Below, piece after piece: positions 33,800 through 44,639 of a stretch of DNA of 64,000 bases (the stretch's first letter is position 1; each line of letters starts with the position of its first letter). The position numbers were made by a program, and so were the translations under genes. Under the pieces are notes generated by a model. It worked only from the letters and a program-made list of their open reading frames with translations, had not been told where the DNA came from and did not search any database. This stretch comes from Pardosa pseudoannulata (lineage: Eukaryota > Arthropoda > Arachnida > Araneae > Lycosidae), in NCBI GenBank assembly GCA_032207245.1, contig CM063502.1, positions 63,706,044-63,770,043 on the forward strand, written 5' to 3'.

Positions 33800-34284
33800 T
33801 ATATTCTATGATGACATCAAGTATAAAAGGTCTTAGGTGCAGCGTCATTGAAAATAACTAAAAGTATGTTCTAATAATCATTCTCCTATTTCAAGATTTT
33901 CACTAAAAAACACGTTTAATTTACTTTTTTTTTTCAAACCGAGATCAAAACACTTCTCATTATTTTTGAATAACTCAATTTTTCCCGACATATTTAAATT
34001 TCAAAAGATAAATGAAATAGAATTTTATAACATTGCACGTTAATTGACAACTGGTTTAAATTTTTTGAATACAATTAAAAGAAAGTAAATACCTTAAATG
34101 AAAGCCTTCATTATTGAATTTCCTTTTCAATGTAAAATATAATGTGCACATTTAATAGCGTATAAATCTTTTTGTTATATTTCTAATTTAAAATAAAATA
34201 CAGGTTCACAAGGACTCCATTGAAATCGTTATGAGCATGTATAAAAACCGTTCTCATATTTTAAGATTGCTATTAAAAATACGT
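33800..34284. other. AT-rich stretch without recognisable gene
   Basis: Nothing identified apart from a TATA-like AGTATAAAAGG at 33819. Confidence 0.4.
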
Positions 34285-34288
34285 TTAA

Positions 34289-35368
34289 CCCTTAATTTGG
34301 CTAAGTCTGGCAGTTACACCGGACATGTATATTTATAACTACTATATAACATAATTGTCAGTGTTCGCCACAGAGGATATTAATTATCTCAAAAATGGAA
34401 ACTGATATTTCTTTTGTTTATTTTACAGAGATCCTAATGTCTATACTGTAGAATAATTGTTGTAGAATTGTATGTTTGACAAAACTCTTTGAAGGATGTT
34501 AATGTGTCTCCAAGTTTGACATCAGCATGCTTGCAATTCAAAAGAACATTAAGAATCGCTTGAGTAGCACACGCATTATTGATCACTTGCTTAGCAAAGA
34601 ATATTTTGTCTAGAATTATAGTAGTAGAATAATGGTGGTAGAATAATTATTGTAGATTTATCGATGTATTATTAATGTTGTAGTTGAATATTCCATATTT
34701 TCACTTAGCCGCAATAACCTTTGACCGGTTCTTTAGTGGAACTGTATGGCGGCAGACACGACTCACCATCCTCATTTGGAATGCTCCAGACTCATTTAAC
34801 AGAGAAAAATTCAAGTTCACGAAAATAAAAATAGTCCAGATAACTTGATAGCTTAAAGGAATTTTTATTATAGACTATTCCTTGCTGACTTTGTCAGAAA
34901 AATACACGTCCCTCGACATGACACAAAAATCAAAGAAAAAGGAGCAAAATGGCTCAAAAGAAATATTTTTTCTTCTTAAAATGATGCGGGTGATCTCTCC
35001 CCCAATTTCGGCCAGAATGATGTCCATTCAACACCGCGAATGGCGAGGTCAGTGGAAAAATCCCGCCAGCGGGAACCCAAGACGATCGCCAAACGTAGCT
35101 TGAGTAGGAACAACAGCCCAGGAAGCTTAGGGCGCCAAGCAGCGCTCAAGCTGGACAAAAGGTGAAAGATGGGGAGAGCAAAACGGCAACCCACGGATGG
35201 TCAGCGCGGGAAGCATTCAAGGTGACTCGGACATGGACAAGCCCCATTCCACAATATAAGGGGTCAGGAAGCCGTCAATTCCTGGCATTCCCTTTTACAT
35301 AGAATGTGGCAATACCACATATACAAACATAGGAAAATATTTGAAAAAACATCTTGTTAAATTAAGGG
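34289..35368. mobile_element. TTAA-type MITE hosting a solo LTR
   Basis: TTAA on both sides (34285-34288, 35369-35372). Ends CCCTTAATTTGGC and, reverse complemented, CCCTTAATTTAAC share 10 bp. About 710 of its 1080 bp is the solo LTR at 34607-35319, so the MITE proper is about 370 bp. Confidence 0.8.
34607..35319 (+). mobile_element. Solo LTR B, copy 1, nested in a MITE
   Basis: Homologous over its length to the reverse complement of 43626-44294, including TGGAATGCTCCAGA, GTCCCTCGACATGACAC, CCCGCCAGCGGGAACCCAAG and ATTCCTGGCATTCCC. It begins TGTCTAG and ends ATACCACA. Flanks TATTT and TATAC are only a partial target duplication. The open frames on both strands are incidental to its GC-rich core. 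Confidence 0.85.
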
Positions 35369-35372
35369 TTAA

Positions 35373-36225
35373 TTTTTTTTATAACCAAGATCAAAATACT
35401 TCTTATCATTATAGAATTACTTAGATTCTCCCAGCATACTTAATTTACTAAAGAAAAATAAAGAAGATTTTCAGTTTAGTGTACCTTTATTGTGCAATGC
35501 TATAATTTTTTTGAAAATAATTAAAAGGTAATAATCTATAGATTGAAAGACCGCAATTCTTAATTTCTCTTTAAACATTAAATGTAATGTATGGATTCAG
35601 TAGTACATACAGATTTTGGTCATATCTCTATTCCAAATTGAAATACATGCTCATGAGTACTTCACTGAAATCGATGTATTTATTTGCGATGTTGCATGTG
35701 CCCTTAAAGATGATTTTGAACTGTCCATACCTATGACAGGAGTTAGTAATCCCCTATATAATAATAACCTATGTTATCCGTCCGTATTTCCTCGAATTTA
35801 TGAAGTGGTTGTACCTGGAATGGATAGAGGCATCCATTTTGGATTTTTGCAACTTTCAAAATCCACCTCTTTTTCCCTTTTCTAGCATATAATGCCATTA
35901 TTTCAAGCCCTATTTTTCCCGATAAGAGCAGGTGATTAAATTATCAATTTATCACATAATAAATAGGTAAAAATAATATTTTTTTCTTGCATTATGACGT
36001 CATTCCTTTAACCATCTCATTTAATCATTTGTTATTTAAAATTATTTAAATATCGTCTACATTATTTTTCATATATTTTATCACTGAACTTAGATATTCC
36101 GCAAATAATTTTCTTTTATATTTGTCTTAAATAATAAATTAAGTACATATGTGATAATTTTAAATTTAATCATCGATTAGTTTTATTGCAAGGAAAATTT
36201 TATCACCGGTATTAACAACAAATTT
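35373..36225. other. AT-rich stretch; unrecognised 89-codon frame
   Basis: The frame at 35616-35885 includes ALKDDFELSIPMTGVSNPL but I cannot relate it to any family. Codon use is not obviously gene-like. No other features. Confidence 0.3.
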
Positions 36226-36560
36226 TATATACCTCCAGAGTGTAGTGGAAATGATAGTTTCATTCCTTTACTTCCATTAATTACTGTGCCAAAAAAAATT
36301 GGAAAGAACTTAATGATAATTTTGACGTAGCTGAGGAAACTTTGAACTATCTTTCTAAATGAATTCAACTTGATTCTAAACTGCATTTACAGTATCAGGA
36401 GACTTTAGAGGAGTATGAAGATAAACAAATTATTTAGCGTGTACCAGATAATTCTCAGCCAAAAAACCAACTATTTTTTAACCTGCCTCATAGAGTACTT
36501 TTCAATTCTGGAAAATTAAAAATTTTATTGATCCTGTCATATGACGGGCTATTTGCTAGT
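36226..36560 (+). pseudogene. BEL/Pao-type reverse transcriptase fragment, copy 1
   Basis: The translation with one stop gives LHLQYQETLEEYEDKQII, then RVPDNSQPKNQLFF, then LPHRVLFNSGKLKILL. The series 'I-E-x-V-P ... YLPHHxVxxxxxxKLRVVxDAS' is the start of the RT domain in BEL/Pao elements. The fragment ends soon after at SYDGLFAS-like sequence. It is a relic of a pol gene; no LTRs or catalytic block are seen. Confidence 0.65.
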
Positions 36561-37125
36561 ATTATAATATTAACATTATTTACGCATAATTATTAAGATA
36601 TAATAAAGTACCGAAATGTTTACTCTAGATACTTGTCGGGAAGCATTATACACTGTCCCCATAATAATGACTATCACTAAGGTCTTACATTGCTGACTAT
36701 CAGGTTTACTACTACTTAATTTTAAGCTACAAATCATTTTGTTTCTTAACTCTCTCGACAATCTTAAACCTAGAACTTGACCTTTGTTACGCCTTCAAAA
36801 CAACTGATGAGGTCGTCGGAAGAAAAACAGCCCCTAATGAAGATTTTCTAAGATATTTTGGTAACTAAGACTTTATCACAGTTGGGAAAAATTGTCTATA
36901 AAAAGAAAGTGTAAATTTGTGTTATGTAAGATAAAATTTAAAGTATATGACAGTTGGAAGTGAACAAACTAAGCAGATAATTTTAGCTGCAGTAATCTCG
37001 GACTCCGATGTTGTTGGAATTATCCAGTACGACATGAGACCGTGTGTGAGTTTTACTAAAAAAGCAAATTAGACAACCTACAGCATTAAAAGATTAGTAA
37101 AAGTAGTAAAGGTATAGGTAGTAAA
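36561..37125. other. Spacer between the two BEL/Pao fragments
   Basis: AT-rich. Parts around 36765-37030 may be further pol debris, but no motif is clear enough to call. Confidence 0.3.
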
Positions 37126-37470
37126 TTCTTTCTACCTCCAGTGTGTAGTGGAAATGATAGTTTCATGCTTTTACTTCTATTAATTACTGTGGCAAGAAAA
37201 ATTGGGAAGAACTTAACGATAATTTCGATGTTGCTAAGAAAACTTTGAATTATCATTCTAAATGAATTCATCGGGATTCTAAACTGCATTTACAGTATCG
37301 GGAGACTTCAGAGGAGTACGAAGATTAACAAATTATTGAGCGTGTACCAGATAATTCTCAGCCAAAAAACAAACCATATTTTTTTATATGCCTTATAGGA
37401 TACTTTGCAATTCTGGAAAATTGAAAATTTTACTGATCCCGTCATATGACGGGCTATATGCTAGCCATTA
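37126..37470 (+). pseudogene. BEL/Pao-type reverse transcriptase fragment, copy 2
   Basis: Same segment as 36226-36560, about 900 bp downstream in the same orientation, roughly 90% alike by eye. It shares the start ACCTCCAG-GTGTAGTGG and the end CATATGACGGGCTAT. It extends a little further (GCTAGCCATTAAAGAATG). Stops differ between copies, so both are dead. Either a local duplication or two insertions of the same truncated element. Confidence 0.65.
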
Positions 37471-38628
37471 AAGAATGAGACGCCAACAAGTTCGTGTTAG
37501 TAAAGCAATGGATTTCATTTACGATGCCAATTCCGGGTGAAAAATTTGCGGATTTTATGTGTTACAACGACACATTTTTAACTAATTTACTATGGTTAAG
37601 TTGATGTGGGAAAAGAACTTAGTGGTTTGACTCGCTATCGCACAAAAATCTGTTTATTCTTCAGCGGAAAAAGGAATCCTAAACTGAATCAATTACTTCT
37701 TTTACACTTATATGTTAAACAAAAATAGATATTCATTATCTGGATATTTTATTAAGTTAGGCTATAAAGTTTTATTTATTTGTAGATTTAATGGTATAAA
37801 CTTGTGTGTGTGTGTGAGTGAATGAGTTTTGTCGCCTTCTTTAACAATAGTCAAAGCCTCCCAGGTTGAAAATCGCTGTCTCAATAGATCTATGTAATTA
37901 AATGCCTCAAAAAGGTTTTTGAAATAACTGACAAACGAAAAAGGAATTATGATTCCAGAAGTTTTCGGAAAGTGGACTTGCGAAATCTTTTAGCTATAAA
38001 ACTAACTTAAAGAAAGAAAAAAAAAACGTACATTTTTTTCTATCTTATTTAAAGCACCGTTTATGAGATAATGTTCTTCTGTTGTTAAGAGTCATTCGAA
38101 TTATTTTAAAGGCGATCGGAGGAAAGATTAATGTTCCATGTAGAACCCCTTTAATTAAGAGGCCTCAATAGAGGATGTTACTGTTGTTTCGGAAATGATT
38201 TAGTATTGGGCTGGTTTTAAAGGTCATTTGTTATTTTGGGTGGGATTAAATGTTGCACAAACATTTATACTTTGTATATCCAGTTACTTTTTTCTCACAT
38301 ATAACCCTACTTAATTCTTCTTTAGGTGGAATTATTGTGTAAATAGTCAAATAGATTTACTGTCATTGCTTTTCAGTGCTGAAAGGAAGGTGTGGTGAAA
38401 GAGGCACCCAACACAAGTTTAGGGCGGAAAACAAAGAACACCAACCCGGTGGAGAGTTGCAAGTGGATTTTATTTTGCTTGAACATTCCACTCCACATCA
38501 AATAAAACCGACTGTTCCTGGTCGTTTTTCGTCTCCTGACTAATTAGACAGAGACGCGTATTATTGTGCAAGCATTATACCAAGAAATCTAGAAGCTATG
38601 TATATGTAACAATAATTATATGGTTGAT
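37471..38628. other. No gene; possible LTR fragment near 38391
   Basis: Mostly AT-rich. A GC-richer patch from TGTGGTGAAAGAGGC (38391) to TGTAACA (38610) has TG/CA ends and AATAAAAC, as an LTR might, but there is no target duplication or second copy. Confidence 0.3.
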
Positions 38629-38632
38629 TTAA

Positions 38633-38863
38633 CCCTTAAATGCCCAGTGTTGCCTTTTGGAAACATACCTAATTTAGTCTTCTAAAATACTATTAGGATA
38701 AATTGAAGCTCTAATATCTAATATTGCCAAGCAAATACATGCTGAAGATATTAGAAAAATTTTCAAATAATGGCACCTTTACTGCTCTTAAGAATACATA
38801 TAGATTTGATTCATTCATTTGTTTGCTAAACTTGCCTTTTTTTTTAGCTCGGACATTTAAGGG
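38633..38863. mobile_element. TTAA-type MITE, 231 bp
   Basis: Left: TTAA then CCCTTAAATGCCCAGTG. Right, reverse complemented: CCCTTAAATGTCCGAG, with the right flank TGAA instead of TTAA (one mutation). Terminal match is 10 bp plus scattered identity. Non-coding. Confidence 0.8.
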
Positions 38864-38867
38864 TGAA

Positions 38868-40467
38868 AGTAGACAACATTGATAATAAAGAAAAAATAGA
38901 TTTCAATGATCCCACAACTTGGCACTTAGTTTGTAACATTCAAATACTCGTTCAACATATTTGCCTTGATAATTCCATTATTATATATATAGGCAACTCC
39001 TTCTGATAAGGTTAATAGTATTTAATATTATTATTTAAAATTACTGTAAGTTAATAGTATTTAATGTAAGATTAATATTATTTAATATTACATTTAGTGA
39101 AATTTAACTTGTTTCATTAAAATTTATAAATGTCTTTGTTATTATTTGGTTACGATGCGTCGCAAGTTAGACTCTTCCTACAGGCATTTCATACGCTTGT
39201 TAAGGCACTTTTGTTTTTAGATAAGACTTTTTGTATGCTTTTAATATCTAAATTGAATACGTTTCGTATTTTTGGAGGAATTTCTAGGGTACAATTAAAT
39301 TTAAGGAAAAGTGGTGCATCGCAACTAATAAATGTTTTCCTTACAATTTAAAATAAAAAGTTGTTCTGTGTATAGAATAAAATATTTCCTAGATCATTAA
39401 TAAAGATCTAACATAATAAAAATTATTTAGTTTTATTTTATGAAGCATTTTATCTTATAGAACACGAAATATATACAAGTGAAAAAAAAATATAAATCCA
39501 CTTACCCACAAAATAGCTTTTAAAATATGTAAATTAGAAACTAATTTTATATCAAATAGAAGCTAATATCTTTTTATTCTGAGAACCTCTATTATATTCA
39601 TACGATCATTATATTTTATTTTATAAAATGATAAAGGCTAACTATTTTTTAAATATTCAATATCTTCACAGATTTTAATAAAAAAAATTATTAACCATAT
39701 AATTTTAAAGTTTTAGTTTACAAAATAAAACTGCTATTATGAATCAATTTGATTAAAAAATTTAGTTTCTAATATACAAACTTCAAAATCTTTTTGCTGG
39801 TAAGATAATTTTGTTTTTCATCTAGTGTCTATTTTTATGTTATTTTAAAAAATATACTTCTAGAAATGAACAAGTAGATAAATTTTTAAAGCTAGACTGT
39901 TTTGAAAAGCAGTTTTCATTTCAAATAAGGCTGTTAAAATGATTATTTCAAATCGCAGAATAGAGTACTATGTCCTTTGTCGAGTTACAAAGTAGAGAAA
40001 GTTATGAAGCAATGAAAAATGTTTTTAAAACTTGTGGAAGTTAAAATAATGGTACCGTTTCCACTTTGTTTAATAAAAGGAAAATTTAATACCAGTATCA
40101 ATGCTAAATTTAGAGCAAAAGAAAAAAAATAAGGCTGTTAATTAAAATTATGGTTGGGAGGTTTCTTTTTTAACCATAAATTCATTTATTGTAGATTTTA
40201 GTGTCATATATTTTATGTAATTGAGTAATTTATGCTCCTGCTAAGAATATAGTTAAAAGATGAACATTTTAAATACAGTTAAACATCTATTTAACAAAGT
40301 TGTTTAATTCCTAAAAAAATAAAAAATTGTTTTATGGAAAATTCGTTAAATAGAAACTCACCGTTTAAAGTGTATAAAACAGATTTTAAATTCATAAACA
40401 CTAAATAATATTAAAAAGTAATTAACTACATTTTTTTGTATAAATTAATATAAATTTGTTTTATTTA
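38868..40467. other. AT-rich stretch without recognisable gene
   Basis: A 73-codon frame at 39130-39351 is unrecognised. No repeats shared with the window. Confidence 0.35.
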
Positions 40468-40890
40468 CTTTGTCCACCAAAAAGAAATCAGTGAGTTAGG
40501 TGAACAATGAATAAAGCAAAACATTGTCCGAGAGTACATTGAATTTTCAATTTAGGAAGTTTTATATTTCAACTAATTAATTTTAATGACAAACCAATGC
40601 TTTGTCCACCAAAAAGAAATCAGCGAGGTGAAATCAGTGAAGTTTTATATTTAAACTAATTAATTTTAATGACAAACCAATACTTTGTCCACCAAAAACA
40701 AATCAGCGAGGTGAAATCAGTGAAGTTTTATATTTAAACTAATTAATTTTAATGACAAACCAGTAGTTTGTCCACCAAAAAGAAATCAGTGAAGTGAACA
40801 ATGAATAATGCAAAACATTGTCCGAGAGTACATTGAATTTTCAATTTAGAAAGTTTTATATTTAAACTAATTAATTTTAATGACAAACCA
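40468..40890. repeat. Tandem array with alternating long and short units
   Basis: Four units start at TTTGTCCACCAAAAAGAAATC (about 40469, 40601, 40685, 40769). The first and last are about 125-131 bp and include a ~48-bp segment (GTGAACAATGAATAA...CCGAGAGTACATTG). The middle two lack it and are about 84 bp. Each ends with AACTAATTAATTTTAATGAC. Confidence 0.9.
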
Positions 40891-41293
40891 ATTCAAGATC
40901 AATGGCAATTATAAAATGTATCAAAAGAAATGAAATAGAAGTTAGTAAGCTCGAAATGGACAGAAATATTTTGAGAAATTGGAAGAGAAAAATTAAGTCA
41001 CAATGAAAAGTTTCGTTAAGGATTGAATGAAGTTTCCTATTTAAAGGATTTTTTATGAAGAAATGTTCAAAATGTTTTTAGTACCAAGTAAAAGTTCATA
41101 AAATACAAGTTCAACCGTAAAGAGATGTTCCCTTAAGTTTTAATAGTATAATAAACCCTGAAGACTGATATTAAAATGTTACTAAAGAATATTCGGTTTG
41201 AAAGTCATATTAAAATTAAAATATGCTTAATTTTTTAATTTTTAATTAAAAAATTCATTAAACTTCAAAGATTTTTAAAGTTTTGTAAAGTAA
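40891..41293. other. AT-rich stretch without recognisable gene
   Basis: Nothing identified. Confidence 0.4.
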
Positions 41294-41779
41294 TCTTTAT
41301 ATATAAAATTCTTCCGTCCGTGTGTTTGTAATAGAACTCCTCCAAAACGACTGGACTGATTTTGATGAAATTTTGTGTATGTAATAAAGTTGATTCGAGA
41401 ATGGTTTAGATTAACAATTTGATCCGATAGAAATTTTTTTCATTAAAAATATATAATTGCGTGCTTATTGAGATTATTATAATGCCGTTTGAAACCCTTT
41501 TATGACATCGTATATGTGGCATAGTGGTCAGCGCAACGGGCTTCAATATCAAAGAGAAGAAGAAATATCAGGTTCGAATCCCCGTACAGGCGGTGTGGGA
41601 ATTTTAATTTAATCTAATTAACTTTGATGACTGTAAACGTGGTGGCGCCAAGTACTTTAAGAATAATTTTTTCCTTACTTTTCCATCAAAACTGTCCAAT
41701 TTATAATTTATTTAAAAATACTTTACAATTTTTGGATTTACAGCTTTAAAACAGCACAACGTCTGTCGGGTCGTCTAAT
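41294..41779. mobile_element. Non-autonomous Helitron, copy 2
   Basis: Begins TCTTTATATATAAAATTC after host A and ends GCACAACGTCTGTCGGGTCGTCTAAT before host T, so it carries the TC start and CTRRT end expected of Helitrons. It matches copy 1 throughout except for the MITE and about 13 extra bases in the tRNA-like module. It lacks Rep/helicase and must be mobilised by a full element elsewhere. Confidence 0.87.
41512..41590 (+). other. tRNA-like module in Helitron copy 2
   Basis: A-box-like TGGCATAGTGG (41517-41527) and a canonical B box GGTTCGAATCCC (41571-41582). The spacing is about 10 nt longer than in copy 1, owing to GAAGAAGAAAT-type sequence in the middle, so it would not fold as a normal tRNA. 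Confidence 0.7.
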
Positions 41780-42504
41780 TTCGATATAAGAATATATTTC
41801 AGGAGAACGAATTATAATATGTGCATAAATGAAAACAAATTCGGAATCTTATACCCCGGAACTACTAAGTCAAGAAACTTGGGAAAATTTTGCTAATTTC
41901 AGTGAATAACACACCTTTCTCTTTTCTCAGAAAGGAGATAATGTGCAGAAACGAGATATTGTTTACAGTCGTTGTTTTAGACTTCTTGCTTTAACTTCAC
42001 TAAAAGAACTTTTTGATTTTTCTCATAATGCCATTCTTATGATTAATTTTTAAGCATTGATTTTATTTTTGTTATTTAGTGCTGGGTCATGGTTTATTTA
42101 AATAGAGGTTCACAAAACAAATTTTGAAAGTTAAATTTGTAGATACTACGTTATTTACAATTTAAAATATTTTGCGTTTTTACAAGTTATAGAAAAGTAA
42201 TGCAACAGTAAAAAAATTCTCTTAAACAGTAACAAATTCTCATGGGTAAAAAAATGCGGCATTTTATTTCTTACTATGGAATCTAATTAAAAATTTTACT
42301 ATTGTTTAGAACATATCTTGAACGATGAATAAAAAATAGTCAAGCACTGTAAATTAAATCCTCTCGTCGTCTGTTTTTCCTTTTTTTAGGCTCACAAATC
42401 AATAACATTTTGATTGATTTTAGGCATGTCATTTATCATATTTTTTGATTTACTCCCTTATTGTTACATTTGTAGATCTCGTTTTCTACGATAGACTATT
42501 TCTT
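41780..42504. other. AT-rich stretch without recognisable gene
   Basis: Nothing identified. Confidence 0.4.
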
Positions 42505-42508
42505 TTAA

Positions 42509-43178
42509 CCCTTTAAAGGTCACTATTATAAATTCTTTGGGATTTAATGAAATTAGTTCATAAATGGTATCTATGAACTTTATAAGTGTATATGCCTAGT
42601 TTTTTTTTTTTTTTTTTTTTTTTTTACATTTTTAAGGGGGTGAAATTTGAAGGGTGGTTAAAGGGCAAAATGCAGCCAAGATGCTTTTTTAAAGGTTTAA
42701 TTATGCTGCGGGAACAATTATTATTATCTAAAAGGGTATGATAAAGAAAGACTAACCAATTTACAGCCGAACGATTGCCATATAGTACAGCTCTGCTTTT
42801 AGGTACCGGTTAAAATCCCACTACAGGAATGGATATTCGTAGCAATTTCGAATCAGACTTAAGCTGTAGTTCTCGGTCTTATTCACCCTAGTGTTGAAAG
42901 AAAGTAGACCGTACCAAACATAAACAATTTTTAAGGGTTGTTTGGATAGACATTTATTTGGGTATATAAGTAAAAAATATCATATTACTGACATTTCCAG
43001 GTAAAGTAAGTTTAACCACGTATATTACAAATGAAGTATAGAGTTCTTTTATACTCTCTGTTGGGAGTTGGAAATTTCATAAACATAGAAAACCTAAAAA
43101 GTCCCTCCTATCAATTTTAAAAGCAGAGAAAAAAATGTAACAGGTGGTTTCGCTTCGAAACCACTGTCCGTTAAAGGG
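42509..43178. mobile_element. TTAA-type MITE, 670 bp, with nested SINE
   Basis: TTAA at 42505-42508 and 43179-43182. Ends CCCTTTAAAGGTCAC and, reverse complemented, CCCTTTAACGGACAG. An inner poly-T tract (42600-42625) and a SINE (about 42764-42920) lie inside. GGTGGTTTCGCTTCGAAACCAC near the right end (43144) is itself palindromic. Confidence 0.75.
42764..42920 (+). mobile_element. tRNA-derived SINE, family A, nested in a MITE
   Basis: Includes GCCGAACGATTGCC at the start, a decayed B box (CCGGTTAAAATCCCAC), GGATATTCGTAGC, TTAAGCTGTAGTTCTCGGTC and AAAGTAGACCGTACC. Collinear with the other family A copies. Confidence 0.75.
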
Positions 43179-43182
43179 TTAA

Positions 43183-43620
43183 GCTGTCTTCTGTCATTCA
43201 TGATATGTTTGTTCATGTTTAGCGGTGACAAAGATAGTGTGTCCTCTCGCCTACGTTCAGATAGCTTGCTGAAGCTGGGGACTACATATAAGTTCAGTTC
43301 GTGTGATTACTATTGTTTTGCTAGAATTAAATCAAATCATTACTGTCTTCTCCCACTACTCATCACCATAACCTATATCCTCCTGACTCCTAAGGACGAA
43401 GAACCGTTTTTTGTACCCACAGTAAATAAATACACCGAAGGATGTTGGATACATTTTTCTCCTACTAAATGGCAGAAAAACAATAGATTTGGGAAAGAAT
43501 TTTGTGGGTTGAGATATTAGAGCATTAGATGGACAGGATTAAAAAAGGGAACTCTATAAACAATGAACACGATAAAAATAACATTAGTTCCATCTGAAAT
43601 AATTTAAAACTCCATCCAAG
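43183..43620. other. No gene supported; open frame of unknown nature
   Basis: A 106-codon frame at 43200-43520 has ordinary amino-acid composition (for example YILLTPKDEEPFFVPTVNKY) and a GC content higher than its surroundings. I recognise no family. It could be a decayed exon or transposon remnant. Confidence 0.25.
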
Positions 43621-43625
43621 CAAGT

Positions 43626-44294
43626 TGTGGTATAGCCACATTCTATTTAAAAGGGAATGCCAGGAATTGCCGGCTTCCTGACCCCTTATTTTGTGGAATG
43701 GGGCTTGTCCATGTCCAAGTCACCTTGAATCTTCCCGCGCTGACCATCCGTGGGTTGCCGTTTTGCTCTCCCCATCTTTCACCTTTCGTCCAGCTTGAGC
43801 GTTGCTTGGCGCCCTAAGATACTCACGCTACGTTTGGCGATCATCTTGGGTTCCCGCTGGCGGGATTTTTCCACTGACCTCGGCATTCGCGGTGTTGAAT
43901 GGGTATCATTTTGGCCGAAATTGGGGGAGAGCTCACCCGCATCATTTGAGAAGAAAAAAATATTTTTTTGAGCCATTTCGCTCCTTTTTTTTTATTTTTG
44001 TGTCATGTCGAGGGACGTGTATTTTTCTGACAAAGTCAGCAAGGAATAGCCAATAATAAAAACTCCTTTCCGCTCTTCAATTAATTGGACTATTTTATTT
44101 TCGTGAACTTGAATTTTCCTCTGTTAAAAGGTTCTGGAGCATTCCATATGAAGATAGTGAGTTGTGTATGCCACCATGCAGTTCCACCAAAAAACAGGTG
44201 AAAGGTTATTGCGGACTATGAAAAAAAAATGGAATATCCAATAACATCAATAATTCTACAACAACAATAATTATTCTACTAGAATTATTCAACA
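43626..44294 (-). mobile_element. Solo LTR B, copy 2, with target duplication
   Basis: TGTGGTATAGCC...ATTATTCAACA on the plus strand, flanked by CAAGT at 43621-43625 and 44295-44299, a perfect 5-bp duplication. It is in the opposite orientation to 34607-35319. Clear ends and duplication make this a secure solo LTR of 669 bp. Confidence 0.93.
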
Positions 44295-44402
44295 CAAGTT
44301 ATAACTGCTGTGACAATATATCGAGATTTCACTGCCTTTATCTGCATTTGTATCTGTCTATCTGTACTGTGTTTATCTATCTAAATCTATCTATCTATCA
44401 AT

Positions 44403-44492
44403 CATATATATATATATATATATATATGTAGAGATATGATATGTAGATTTATAGATATAGGTATATATATATATATTATATATATATGTAGA

Positions 44493-44541
<49 letters not shown>

Positions 44542-44546
44542 GTAGA

Positions 44547-44586
<40 letters not shown>
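44403..44586. repeat. (TA)n tract with repeated TGTAGATGA interruptions
   Basis: TA repeats with the insert TATATGTAGATGATATA recurring at about 44483 and 44538, indicating duplication within the tract. CTATC and GATATA words lie on either side. Confidence 0.9.
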
Positions 44587-44589
<3 letters not shown>

Positions 44590-44639
44590 TTAATGTAGAT
44601 ATAGATATAGATATATATCTATACCTATATCCATCTATC

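Noticed and set aside
35616..35885. 89-codon open frame
   Set aside because: No recognisable motif and no start, splice or promoter context; reported only as unassigned sequence.
38391..38610. Solo LTR with TG/CA ends
   Set aside because: No target duplication and no second copy; noted only in the region description.
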